Source: Yponomeuta sedellus (lineage: Eukaryota; Arthropoda; Insecta; Lepidoptera; Yponomeutidae). Taken from it: a stretch of DNA of 64,000 bases. Shown here piece by piece: positions 9,611 to 20,464 of this stretch. Under the pieces are notes generated by a model. That model had not been told where the DNA came from. It did no database searches and saw nothing but the letters and a program-made list of their open reading frames with translations. Numbering within the stretch: the first letter of the stretch is position 1; every line of letters begins with the position of its first letter. A program made the translations under genes and the position numbers. Location of the stretch: contig OW203738.1 in assembly GCA_934045075.1 (NCBI GenBank), positions 806,001 to 870,000 on the forward strand, written 5' to 3'.

Positions 9611-9831
9611 ATGAACTGAATGTTTATCACCATATTATATAATATGAACTGTTGTTTATTGTATAGAGTGCACTCCGAAAATCACGCATAAACCTCCCAG
9701 GTCTTTGTGATTTTGATTTGTTTAATTTAACTATGTACACTTATTTGCCTTAAATAAATAAATTAAGTAAATAAAAACCCCTAGAGGAAAAGAGCTAGTG
9801 CTTTTTATTGATTTTTTTTTAACATATAGAT

Positions 9832-10297
9832 TTTAAAAACCTATTTAGAGGCTAAAAATTTCACCCATGCCGGGATTCGAACCCGCAACCTCTGGTATTA
9901 CGCATTACTGTATTACGTACAGGCAGCGACATCTGACTTAAGCAAATTGCATTTCTTACAGCCCCGACTACCTACTTTGCAGTTAGGTTTTAACATCGGA
10001 ACGATATCACTGTACCCATATATTATGATTATACTATTTTTATTTTTAATGCACTAACCCGTGCTAAGGAACAAATTTAAAAACCTATTTAGAGGCTACA
10101 AATTCCACCCATGCCGGGATTCGAACCGCGACTTCTGGCTATCCGTGCCATTAGCTCAGTTGGATAGAGCGCTGGCACGGATAGCTAGAGGCCGCAGGTT
10201 TGAATCCCGGCATGGGTGGAATTTTTAGCCTCTAAATAGGTTTTTAAAATTGTCCTTAGCACGGGTTAGTGCATTAAAAATAAAAATGGTATAATCT
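9832..10297. mobile_element. A-family cluster: one deleted unit plus an inverted pair
   Basis: 9832-10034 is a minus unit lacking the A-box part. 10026-10148 (minus) and 10170-10297 (plus) are near-perfect mirror arms, 'atactatttttatttttaat' pairing with its complement at the far end. The minus units join at the same head-to-tail junction seen at 12.77 and 30.23 kb. Confidence 0.8.
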
Positions 10298-10317
10298 AGA
10301 CTTTTCACAGCAAAACG

Positions 10318-10510
10318 GTCTACAAAATATCCGCTCCAGACGTTTTAGAACAATACAATCTATTGAACGATGCTTTGGTGACTGGCTTAAGACAAACTAA
10401 AGCTTCTATGCCTATCTATAATGCCTAGCTTAGGGAGTGATGTTATCATGTCGATTCAATTTAGTGCGAACGGACCACACTTTGCCTGTAATGCGTAGTT
10501 TGTATGCCAC
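10318..10510 (+). repeat. K repeat containing an empty Penelope target site
   Basis: Shares 'gatgctttggtgactggctt', 'gacaaactaaagcttctatg' and 'agggagtgatgttatcatg' with 13.2-14.0 kb. GCTTCTATGCCT occurs once here (10402-10413) but twice at 13.26 and 13.94 kb, flanking the Penelope fragment. Confidence 0.8.
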
Positions 10511-10637
10511 TATTTAGTGTGCTGGTTTGTAGTGTCATTTATCACGTAATTTATTGCGTGTGTGAGGGTAAATAAACCGATTGCGTTTGGTTTGTGATTG
10601 GTACTGTGATTATGACAACTTTTCAGTAATAAGTAAT

Positions 10638-10818
10638 ATAGGAACGTTATCAACCCTTGCATTTCCCCACTGCTGGTGCACGGGTCTCTTCCTGCATCGC
10701 AGGAAGGTTAGGCCATTCTCCACCACGGGGGTCAAGTTCGGGTTGGTGGAGGATTGTAAGACAGTGGCGGGCCTTACTGTCAGAAGTTATCAAGCCGCCC
10801 ATAAGGCCTCTAACATGG
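10638..10818 (-). mobile_element. SINE B, 3' part
   Basis: Minus copy of the B body and tail, including the 'cttcctgcgatgcaggaag' hairpin. The 5S head is absent. Confidence 0.85.
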
Positions 10819-10869
10819 CTTAACATGGCTTATAGGAAAAAGCAAACTTTTCTTTTTGCATGTAGCCTA

Positions 10870-10988
10870 TAAACGTGCCACTACTGGGAACGAGCCTTCT
10901 CTTAGAAAGAGAATATAGGTTTAATTACCACGTGCCCAAGTTCTCACCGTGGATTGGCAATTTACCAAGCGCTGAGACGCTGACTTTT
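10870..10988 (-). mobile_element. SINE E 3' part
   Basis: Reverse of 'aattgccaatcc', 'cacgtggtaattaaacc' and 'tctctttctaagagaagg'. Confidence 0.5.
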
Positions 10989-11263
10989 CTAGCCTGGAAG
11001 TTCTATACAAAGAGTTTCGCTATCTGGTTTACTTTAGATATTTCAAAGTAAATGTAAAAACCGGCCATGTTGCTATCAATCGAGTTTTTATTATTAGTTA
11101 CTATAGATGAGTAGTAAATGTTTTTTTTCTTTTAATATAAATACGAGTATATATAAGTACTCATAAATACTAAGGTTGCTTAGTCGCAAATATGAAAATT
11201 TTAAAATACCTAATATTTATAACTTAATTCCGAATTCACCAACTTGATTTCTTGACGAAAGAC

Positions 11264-11574
11264 CTGAGTGCTTAGTGCGAGATTTTTAACTACTCGATCG
11301 CGTTAACGTAAACTCATATTTCTATGGCATCGAGGAAGCGCCACCTAGTGACAAGTATAGAAATTAAAATTGCTGAGTGCGAGTTGTAATGGTTTACGTT
11401 GAGAAGTGAACACGTTTACCAGCCAAAACACGAATAAACGCGAGTGCGAGTTGTACTGTGACAGCGTTTTGCCAGTTCGAACGGTTAACTTACTCATACT
11501 CACTACTCAATGCTCGATTAACGCGGTAGTAAAGTTATTCGATTGGATCTGTCAAACTCGCACTAAGCACTCAG
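11264..11574. mobile_element. J element (TIR transposon or MITE)
   Basis: 311 bp bounded by CTGAGTGCTTAGTGCGAG and CTCGCACTAAGCACTCAG, with a second internal inverted block (CGCGTTAA near both ends). A second and third copy lie at 63.48-64.0 kb. The body includes 'gcgccacctagtgacaag'. No transposase is encoded and the superfamily is not recognised. Confidence 0.8.
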
Positions 11575-11639
11575 AGCGAAACTTGGTCGGACTCTCCCGA
11601 CAAAAAATCGGAAAAAACCGAAAAATCGAAGGAATTAAT

Positions 11640-12205
11640 AGTGTACGAAAGGTCTAGTTAAAAATTAAATATTTCATTAAACGTATTATTTTTCATGTTA
11701 ATGGGATCGAAACACTTGTAATAACACTCAAAGAGTCAAGATTATTAAAACCAATTCAGTTTAAAGGTTGAAAATAAAGTAAAATTTGGCATTAAAAAAT
11801 TCGATCACAGTAAAGCGGATTGATTGCTCCTGCCCCCGCCATTTCGCATTTTAAATAACTTCCCTCTTATTAGTCGGTTATCGTAGCCTCTATGTACTGT
11901 GTCCGAGGGTCCAATTTGCTTTGAGCGCGTGCATTTTGTATTTTTGTAGCAGTATCACGTATGGAATGAAATGGCGCAATAAAGAAACGATCCATGACTG
12001 GCGGTAGCGTTTGTGAGACCGCTTTTGGAAAAGTAGATTTAATAATAAAAGTTTTAAATGAGTACACGCGGAAAAGATTTAAAGCTTTGCCCTAGATTTT
12101 CTAGAAACACACATACTTAGAGTGCAAATAAGGAATTAAAAAAACCGGACTGCTTAGCATCAATTTCTATGCAGCATCGACTACGGATACAAGTTCAGTA
12201 CTATA
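11640..12205. other. Unassigned
   Basis: AT-rich, no gene or family recognised. Confidence 0.5.
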
Positions 12206-12455
12206 CTCTTTTTAAAAATTTAACCCATGCCGGGACTCGAACCCGTGACCTCTAGCTAATCGTGCCAGCGCTTTCCCAACTGAGCTAATGGGCGTCTCAC
12301 TGTAACGCAGGTTGAAAGGTATGACAGTAAGAACAGCCACTAGTCTTGCAAGCCTCCACCAATCCGGACTTCGCCCCCGTGGTGGAGTATGGCGTATACC
12401 TTCGTCAGGGAAGAGATTCGTGCTCCTCGGTGGAGACATATTGCGTTGATGATAA
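12206..12455. mobile_element. A-family fragment (-) joined to old SINE B tail (+)
   Basis: 12206-12300 is a minus tRNA-like A unit. 12313-12455 is the 3' part of the older B subfamily, matching 3380-3510 ('ccactagtcttgcaagcctc', 'ggtggagacatattgcg'). Confidence 0.7.
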
Positions 12456-12635
12456 TGTTTTGCCAAGAGTAGCATGCAAATAGGAGATGTTCGCCATCAA
12501 CATTTTGTTACAGTATTTTTGTCCATTTTTTCACCAAAACTTTGAAATGGACAAGTTTGACTTGTAACGTTTATTAAGCCACAGTGTCTGCGCTACTTTG
12601 AATAAAACCTTTTCATATCGTTTGATTAATTCATA

Positions 12636-13078
12636 TGAAAGAGCGCTGACACGTATAGCCAGAGGTCGCGGGTTCGAATCCCGGCATGGGTGGAATTTTT
12701 AGCCTCTAAATAGGGTTTTCAAATTGTCCTTAGCACGGGTCAGTGCATTAAAAATAAAAATAGTAATAATCATGTGTGTACAGTGATATCAATCCGATGT
12801 AAAAACCTAACTGCAAAGTAGGCAGTCGGGGCTGTAAGTGATGCAATTTACTTAAGCCAGATGTCGCTGCCTGTACGTAATACAGAGAATAGTGTAAAGA
12901 GGTTCGAAATTTCTCTGCTGCCGGTGAGTCGCCCATTGGCTCAGTTGGAAAGAGCGCTGGCACGGATAGCCAGAGGTCGCGGGTTCAAATCCCGGCATGG
13001 GTGGAATTTTTAGCCTCTGAATAGGTTTTTAAATTGTCCTTAGCACGGGTGAGTGCATTAAAAAAAAGAGTATAATTA
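12636..13078 (+). mobile_element. A-family head-to-tail dimer
   Basis: First unit is 5' truncated (12636-12772). The second is full length: 'gtacagtgatatcaatccg', 'gatgtcgctgcctgtacg', tRNA-like core 12927-13000, and the 'tagcacgggtgagtgcatta' tail. The junction 'taataatcatgtgtgtacag' is where one unit's tail meets the next unit's start. Confidence 0.85.
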
Positions 13079-13269
13079 TAAAAAGTATGACAAAATAAAG
13101 TTTTAAATTATAATAAATTTTAGCATCGTAAAAGTTACAAAATAAACACTCCAGTCCTTTTAGCACAATAAAATGTAGAAAATAAACACTCTTGATGTTT
13201 TATAATAATACAATCTATTTAACGATGCTTTGGTGATTGGCTTAAGACAAACTAAAGCTTCTATGCCTA

Positions 13270-13587
13270 GTATTTTGTTTTGAATGTGGTTCCTCGTACA
13301 TTGGTCAAACGAAGCGTACCATAGCTGAGCGGGTGAAGGAACATATCGCTGATGTGAAACATAAGCGCTCTGGTAGATCTGCAGTCAGCGAGCATACACT
13401 TAGCGGTACCAACCGCTTTATACATTTCGATAAAGTTAAAGTTCTAGCCCGAGAAGACCGTTTCTTCCCTAGAATGATACGTGAGGCAATAGAGATCCGC
13501 CGGCATCCAAATTTTAATAGAGATCGTGGTTGGAACATACCGGTAGCATGGGAACCAGTGCTTAAGTGCATGAGACCCCCTTGCTAG
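13270..13587 (+). pseudogene. Penelope GIY-YIG endonuclease C-terminal domain
   Basis: The open frame reads FECGSSYIGQTKRTIAERV, then a ~70-residue region including REDRFFPRMIREAIEIRR and WNIPVAWEPVLK, and ends at TAG 13585-13587. This is the GIY-YIG nuclease module that follows the reverse transcriptase in Penelope-like elements; SYIGQT is the variant YIG core, with the conserved Arg in 'QTKRTIAER' and a catalytic-type Glu in 'REAIE'. The RT itself is missing because the insertion is 5' truncated, so this copy is not autonomous. The domain as such has no frameshift, suggesting a recent insertion. Confidence 0.88.
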
Positions 13588-13850
13588 AAGTGTGACTGTA
13601 GAATAAATAATAAAAAATCAATTTAATTTCAATTAATAATCGGTATCTTTAAGTTCATATAAAGTAATTAGTTTATAAATTTAATTTTAACTTCAATTAC
13701 TAATAATCAATATTGTTGACTTTATATAAAAAATAATTGGTTTGTCTATTTTGGAACGTAACTTCATAATTAACTTTTGTAATTTTTGCCGAGGGTAGTA
13801 AACTAACCGTTAATGATTTCTAAAAGACACCTGTCACCTCAGTCATCCGG

Positions 13851-13881
13851 GACCACGGCACCTGAAAAAGTGCCGAAACGT
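13851..13881 (+). ncRNA. Conserved stem-loop in Penelope 3' tail
   Basis: CGGCAC (13856-13861) pairs with GTGCCG (13870-13875), followed by AAACG. The same layout (ACCACG, stem-loop, GAAACGT) recurs at 22.77, 32.19 and 62.31 kb with different paired bases. RNA function is inferred. Confidence 0.5.
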
Positions 13882-14052
13882 TGGAAAATTGTAAAAATGT
13901 AATAAACGAGCATAAATCCGTATAAAAACAGTTTCAATTGCTTCTATGCCTGTCTATAATGCCTAGCCTAGGGAGTGATGTTATCATGTCGATTCAATTT
14001 ATTGCGAACGGACCACACTTTGCCTGTCATGCGCAAAGTGTGGTCCGTTCCG

Positions 14053-14490
14053 TTGTGGTCCAATTTAAACTATAATAAATTTTAGCACTTAATGCTGAGC
14101 AGTCGGTAGTTTTCCTTGCCTTATTCTAGCTTATTCATGAGAAAAAAAATCACCGCTTATCACTAAGGCCGCACCGGACCAAATGCACAAAAACAGCTCC
14201 GCCAATTCACCTCATGCCCCCTGCGTATTTATAAACCTCTCGAACCAGCTCAACGGTCTGAAAGAGCTATGGATGCCAACTTTCAGTACAGCTGCCTAGG
14301 AATTTACAGTAGGACAGCGTGGGCCACGCCTATGGCATTGCATCTTGCATACAGCTGTACAGCTGTAAATGATTAGCAAGATCTCGGGAGTAGCTTAAAA
14401 CTAGCAAGTAAGTAATTTATTTGTGACTTAAATGACTTATACTATGCTGAAAGTAAATGGTGGCATATATGTTTTTTATTCTTTTTTTTA
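14053..14490. other. Unassigned
   Basis: No supported feature. Confidence 0.5.
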
Positions 14491-14707
14491 ACGAACTAAC
14501 CCGTGCTAAGGACAATTTTAAAAAACTATTTAGAGAGGCTAAAAATTCCACCCATGCCGAGACTCGAGCCGCGACCTCTGGTTAACCGTGCCAGCGCTCT
14601 CCCAACCGAGCTAATGGGCGGCTCACCGACATCAGTGAAATTTCGAACCTCTTTACAATACTCTATGTATTACGTACAGGCAGCGACATCTGCCTGAAGC
14701 AATTTCT
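14491..14707 (-). mobile_element. A-family unit
   Basis: Minus copy with 'actaacccgtgctaagg' tail, B-box ('gactcgagcc'), A-box and 'tattacgtacaggcagcgac'. Diverged. Confidence 0.75.
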
Positions 14708-16270
14708 GGCTGACGGCATGAGTGGAATTGTTAGCCTCAATACCATGAATTGTAGACTTATGAAATAGGCGCTAGAATGTCAAGGCATTTAGTTGAAGAA
14801 CCCAATATAATAACTTCCACACAATCACTGGACCTGGTCCCAAACTATGATACCCTGAAGTATGGTAACCAGGCAAGGACGTCACCAACACAAAAATACA
14901 ATCAGACTGAAGCCACTTGTACAAATGCACGGCAGCCCCCAATGGCAATCGAATCCGCGACCTCTATTCTCTTTCTATCTCCTCGACTGCAGAATGTTCT
15001 TCTGTCGGACTCGGGTGAACTTTTCGTATGATTGCAGTTTGTGAGCCTAGCCTGCCAGTAATAGGTTTTCAGTTAGACTCTTTTTTGCAGCCGGTTACCG
15101 CTGAAGTTTTACGCATATCGAGTTTTGAAAGCCATTCCGCCGCGGAGTTTTGTTTTCGACGCGAATGCTCGCAACTCATTTTAAAGGAATTTGATGATTT
15201 AAGTTGTGTTGTTAGTAGTTTGAGCTTTAGACAAGACGTTTTAGTGTGCTTGTTTTAGAGCAAGATAATATTTTATTAAACTCACTTTATTAAAGTCACA
15301 AAAACTCACGTCTGTGTCGCAGAGGGGTAAGCAGAGACTAGGGGCTGCCACTTACTACGATCCCAACAGATCACGTTCGCTTCATCAACGTTAACTAGTC
15401 GTTGCTTGTACGCGCACCGATATATTTCATTATTAACGACAAAACATTGATTACGACATGAAAATTCGAGTTGTCTTACTATTTTTAGTGCATATTAAAG
15501 CAACGTGTATACAATTTCAGTTTTAAACTGCATTTCAATAACTTTTTTGTTGCAAATACTTTTAGTTCCGAAATAAAAGGACGGGCGATGTCATTTCATG
15601 CAATATATTCCGCTCATAGAGTGATCTGCAATTTGTGTTATTGAACAAACGGCGCTATAGTAAACTTGAAATATAAAGCCTGACTTTGCTTTTTAATTTA
15701 CTGTGAGTTTTATCGTAAGATCATGTTGTTTTCTTAGTTATTATTTTTTTTTATAATGTAGCGTGTTTACTACAATTTTGTATACTTAGATCTTGTATTA
15801 AAAGGTTCTATATTAAGGCTTGAGTATAAATTATTTTTACATCTCTCATGTTCGGTAAGTAGGTTCTTATTACCTCCAAATGGGGTTTGTAGGTGACTAA
15901 TTAGCGCTCTAGCGTAAAAATGTAGGTAGAAAAGCCCTAGGGTGGTAAGTAATAAAAAAAACACTTCTTTCTTTTAAAAAGTTCGCGTACATCTATCCAT
16001 CCATCATACTTGCAATAGACAGCATGCATTCAGCCCAATGACCAAAAAGGCCACTTTGCTATTGAGCCTGGTTTTCGTGTGAGTATAATAGTCATACATT
16101 TTAAATATCGAACGGCAAAGCTCAATTTGGTTCTTGAAAAGAAAATGTTCTTTCTTTTTCTTTTCTTCATTCTTTTTACTGAAAAAAGGCGGGACTAGAA
16201 AACTTTTACTTTAAAATGTTTTATTCGTGTAATGCCGGTTCAATTCTATTTACCTCACAATCGAGATGTA
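14708..16270. other. Mostly unassigned; eroded F-type LINE tail at 15296-15420
   Basis: 15296-15420 reads, reversed, like the F LINE 3' end ('cagaggggtaagcagagac', 'cttcatcaacg'). Nothing else is recognised. Confidence 0.45.
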
Positions 16271-16272
16271 AA

Positions 16273-16339
16273 GCAGAGGTTGCGGGTTCGAATTCCGGTA
16301 TGTGTGGAATTTTTAGCCTCTAAATAGGTTTTTAAAAAA
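16273..16339 (+). mobile_element. A-family fragment
   Basis: Begins at the B-box region ('gcagaggttgcgggttcg') and runs to 'ctctaaataggttttt'. Confidence 0.65.
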
Positions 16340-17350
16340 AGCAGAATAGTTAGCTCGGGTGTAAGCACCAATTGCACTATAGGCGCCCTCGCTGCGCGCG
16401 TGGGCCTAAATATCTAGGGCTGCCTTACAGCCCTTGGCTACTAATCTACTATTAAGTTCAAGCTTAAATAATATTTTAGATTCAAGCCTCGTTTTATTTA
16501 AAATTTTAATTTAAATTAAACTTTTTGTTTCATTTATATATAAAATGTACTATTTCTGCCCTTTGATGTTTTGAATGTCAAATGTCGTACAGTCATGATT
16601 TATTCACAAACGATATTCGAACAAAATTTTGTCCACATAGACTATGTCATGTGGTATACGAGTTGAACCGGAATTTGCGTTTTAAAGATACATTTTTGTA
16701 GCAAATTTAAGTTGCTACGTAAGTTTGATAATAGCCCTACAAATGTCGAAAAAATGTAACAAAAGCGTGCGACTGAACTCGTTTCAAGAGCTTGAATATC
16801 GCATTAACGGCCTTTATTTAATCCATCGTGTGGATTTTTCGCTTCGCTCGCTCCGCTCGATATCGAGAGAAGATCAGCGTCCCAGCTGTAAAGGATGTGA
16901 CTTTGACGAAAATTGGAAAAAGCTGTAACAGAGAGGACATGAGACTGAACTGATGGGGTGGAGTGCTCTCCGCTGCGTTACTGCAATATAATATATACAC
17001 CTTTGAATCGATACTCGATATAGTTTCGCACTGGCAACCGGTGCTAATTATGATTTTTCGTAACCTACCTGACTTCCACGACACAGGCTGTGCCTAGTGT
17101 GGGTTTCAATTGATCATCATTGTAATCCTAGATTTTTAAACAAAGCATTTTAATTATTGTTTATTATTATTACATAGTGAAATGGTCTGGTTACCCATAA
17201 TACAGAGTATTCTAGTTTGGGGACCAGGCACTATCTTTGTACACTTTTATAACAATAAAGTTTTTTGTATTTGTATTTGTAATATGTTGCATAACGTGGT
17301 TGTCTGAATAAATGTTATTAAGTGAATAAAATAAATGTCAGTCCCGTTAC
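16340..17350. other. Mostly unassigned; LINE-like poly-A tails near 17.09-17.29 kb
   Basis: 'cacgacacaggctgtgcctagtgtgg' resembles the 50.4-kb segment, and a second tail with 'aacaataaag' and (tttgta) units follows. I see no gene. Confidence 0.4.
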
Positions 17351-17351
17351 T

Positions 17352-17735
17352 ACCACTAGTGGCATTTTTCCGAGCGCTTCCGTGCTTCGCAAAGCACGTT
17401 AAGCCATTGGTGCCAGCTGTTATGTAATGGCAGTCGTTAAGTCATGTCAGAGGCCTTATGGGCGGCTTGATAACTTCGGACAGTAAGGCTCGCCACTGTC
17501 TTACAATCCTCCACCAACCCGGACTTGGCCCCCGTTATGAAGTATGGCCTAACCTTCCTGCGATGCAGAAAGAGACCCGTGCCCCAGCAGTGGGGACTTA
17601 GAAGGGTTGATAACGAAGTGAATAAAATAAAAAAGTCTTTGGCTTTAGCATGTACGTAATTAGATGCTTACACAGCGACCGGTGGCACCTTAACTCACAC
17701 TAAATGGATGAAGGGATCACTCGGACGCAACAGTG
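17352..17735. mobile_element. SINE B body and tail (+), then eroded SINE D 3' end (-)
   Basis: 17352-17618: B from 'ctagtggcatttttccg' to 'gaagggttgataacg', 5S head missing. 17645-17735: reversed D-like 'cactaaatggatgaaggg'. Confidence 0.75.
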
Positions 17736-18488
17736 GGACTTTGCTTTTAGATACCCACTTAATCTTAGTGGAAAAATAAGATGATATTTAGATCACGGTA
17801 GAGAACACTGGCATTAAGATTGCACACTTATTTCCTAAAATAAACTTAAACAATAGCTTAGTTTTGTTTTGTCTCATCCGTTTTGATACTAAATACAAGC
17901 TACGTAGCGAAAATCCCATTATCCCATTCAGGAATCGACGACGACAATCGACGACGAAAAGTTCTGATATTTTTCATTTAAAAATATATAACTAATAAAA
18001 AATTGCGACTGTTTTTTCCAAAAAAATATAGAGCTGAAATAAAAAAAATATTGAATGTAGGTACCATACAAACGTGTACTGTAATCCTTATCATAATTCA
18101 AATATATTAAAAGAAAATAATCGTATTTGCTGATTGTTTTTCAAATAGAATCAAAATGAAATTGATTTCAGAGCTGACGAAATGCGTATTTTTCCCTGAT
18201 TGTTCACAAAATCACTTCACGCGCTCCATCCCTAGCCTCACCCGGAAATAGTAACTGCCTCACGTACCAATAACATCAGTCTGCGTCCTTTCCCGGGTAG
18301 GCAGGCAGGCGGACAACGTACCTGCAAACAGAAAAATACTTTGTCAATGCTTCTCTTATAGATTAGCTTTGAGAAGTTCAGGAGTGAGGACCGGTGGGGT
18401 GCCTTTTTATGAAATCTAGAATTGTGTATTTCGCACCTCTGGTGGAACGGTGCAAACGGTACAATATTCCCAAATATCACAAGTATGA
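17736..18488. other. Unassigned
   Basis: No supported gene or repeat. Confidence 0.5.
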
Positions 18489-18868
18489 GCGAAGCGCTCG
18501 TGGCCTAGCCGAACCGTGTGATTGGAATCAATCACTTGAGTTAAGCAACAACAGGCGCGGTCAGGTGCAGGATGGGTGATCGTCCTGTGACTACCGCTAG
18601 TGGCATTTTCCCAAGCGCTTCCGTGCTTCGCAAGGCACGCTAAGCCGTTGGTGCCGGCTGTCATGCAATGGCAGTCGTTAAGCCATGTCAGAGGCCTTAT
18701 GGGCGGCTTGATAACTTCTGACAGTAAGGCCCGCCACTGCCTTACAATCCTCCGCCAACCCGGACTTGGCCCCCGTGGTGGAGTATGGCCTAACCTTTCT
18801 GCGATGCAGGAAGAGACCCGTGCCCCAGCAGTGGGGACAAACAAGGGTTGATAACGAACGAACAGGTA
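18489..18868 (+). mobile_element. SINE B, full-length representative
   Basis: Best complete copy. 5' 'gaagcgctcgtggcctag', then the 5S-like internal promoter 'gagttaagcaacaacagg', 'cgcggtcaggtgcagg', 'atgggtgatcgtc', then body 'ctagtggcatttt...', 'ggtggagtatggcctaacc', a 'ctgcgatgcagg' hairpin, and tail 'cagcagtggggac' with 'gggttgataacgaacgaac'. Frames of 80-140 codons in both strands are chance frames. Confidence 0.9.
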
Positions 18869-18869
18869 T

Positions 18870-19530
18870 GAGCATCGTCATTGAAGTCATTAAAAATACA
18901 CAAAATTCATTCATATTTATCGAAATCACAAATTAAATGTAATTAAAAATTTATGTAATTAAAAATAAAGTAATTACACAAAGTAATTAAAAATACTACT
19001 TAAATAACAGGTTTGTGATAAAAATTACGTGCAAAGGCGGACTTATTTCAAAAGATATTTCCTCCAGTCAGCCTAGAAATTTCAATCTCTATCTGAGAGA
19101 AGGCTTTTGCCATCAATGGCACATGGTTATCGTGCTTATTTCGACCAAAATTTTCATTGAAATAAAAACCTACCGATAACCGAACGAATACAATAAAACT
19201 TTACCTCCCGGTCCTTCCTAAGCGAAATTCGATCACTCATTATCCTCGAGCCCTCCACCTCGGACCTTGTGCCTTTGTAATAAGAGCTGTTTTGGCGTGG
19301 CAGGTCGTTATTTTTGACAATGGCGGCAAGACACGTACGCTGGGGGTTTAGTCTGACGTCTTGTTAGTAAGATTGGAGGATAGTGGAAGCGATTTGCTAT
19401 CGATGCAGGTTTCGTTGTTATTTTTGTTGCTGTAATGGCCCGTGTTACACTGAAACATTCCAAGCCGCAAAAATTAAATTGCGAGAAAATAACTTTTTTA
19501 TGAATTAGATATTTTTGTGCGGGAAATTGT
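18870..19530. other. Unassigned
   Basis: AT-rich; no supported feature. Confidence 0.5.
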
Positions 19531-19535
19531 GTAAA

Positions 19536-20095
19536 CGGTGCCTTGCACTCCATTGTGTGCAGCCGAAACATCTCCAAAAGAGCTAGATTGGCTATTCCTA
19601 ATGGCGTGCTGGTCCCAACACTTATTTATGGTAGCGAGACTTGGGTGTGGCAAAAGAAGCAAGAAAGTAGAATTAATGCAGTTGAAATGAGGTCCTTGAG
19701 AAGTATGTGTAGTGTTACTTTGAATGACAGGATACGCAATAGTCTGATTAGAGAACATTGTGGACTGAAAGAGGATGTAGTGACTAGAATTGAGAAAGGA
19801 ATGTTACGTTGGTTTGGACATGTGGAGAGGATGAAGGAAGAAAGATTGACGAAACAAATATATATTGCGAATGTGAGGGGAAGGGCTGGTAAGGGACGTC
19901 CCAGACGGACTTACATCGACCAAATAGGGGATGTATTAGCAAAAGGAAAGATTAAAGTACCCGGAATCGGCGTGCGTGCATGCAACGACTTATGAACGTT
20001 GATGAAGCGAAGGTGATCTGTCAGTATCGTGGCAAGTGGCCGTCCCTGGTCTCTGCCTACCTCTCTGGGATACAGGCGTGAGGTTATGTATGTAT
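19536..20095 (+). pseudogene. RTE-like LINE (F), reverse transcriptase C-terminus and 3' end
   Basis: The frame from 19543 reads a typical LINE RT C-terminal region: YGSETWVWQKKQESRINAVE, RIEKGMLRWFGHVERMKEER, GRPRRTYIDQIGDVLAKGKI. It then loses frame near 19960 compared with the copy at 55.1 kb, where the frame continues RNRRACMQRLMNVDEAK. The 3' end reads 'tctctgggatacaggcgtgaggttatgtatgtat', that is, the element's end followed by a short (TATG) tail. The catalytic RT core and the endonuclease are missing (5' truncation). Confidence 0.88.
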
Positions 20096-20399
20096 ATTTT
20101 TGTTTAGGCGTTTTAAATTTCTAATTCTCTACTCAGTAATATTATACATGTCTGAACCAAAGCTTGCGAAATATAACAAAGGCATAAAAAGGATTTTATT
20201 GAAATTTTCAGATTGTGGGTTGGAATTATAGGAAAATTTATTAGTAATCGTATTTGCACCGACTACTCGTATCTATTTTTCCTTCGGCAAATTATCCAAT
20301 TTGAGTTTGTCAGGAAGAAATTGCTACTAGCAATGAGGCCGCTAATTGTATCGTATCTTTTTTATCTGCAGTTTCTGTAACAATTTTCTCGTAATTTTA

Positions 20400-20462
20400 T
20401 GGCACGCTGACTGTAGAACCGAAGGTCTCGGGTTCGATCCCCGGCCGGGTCAAACTAGGAAA
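20400..20462 (+). mobile_element. SINE G fragment
   Basis: 'ggcacgctgactgtagaacc', B box 'gggttcgatcccc', then 'ccgggtcaaactagg'. Confidence 0.7.
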
Positions 20463-20464
20463 AT

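Larger units (their letters stand above)
13269..13939 (+). mobile_element. Penelope-like element, 5'-truncated insertion
   Basis: 671 bp between direct repeats GCTTCTATGCCT (13257-13268, 13940-13951). The paralogous K repeat at 10.4 kb has the site only once. Contains the endonuclease C-terminus and a 3' tail with 'gaccacggcac', a loop and 'gtgccgaaacg'. Confidence 0.9.
13115..14052 (+). repeat. K repeat split by Penelope; ends in a hairpin
   Basis: Copy of the 10.3-kb K repeat, interrupted at 13269-13939. Its right part has a perfect 17-bp inverted repeat (14007-14023 with 14033-14049, 'aacggaccacactttgc'). Confidence 0.75.

Noticed and set aside
18530..18590. 5S rRNA gene
   Set aside because: Only the internal-promoter half is 5S-like; the rest is SINE sequence.
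18416..18844. 142-codon minus frame seen also in shorter form at 27.7, 41.9, 45.6 and 58.8 kb
   Set aside because: It recurs because it is the antisense of SINE B; not a protein family.
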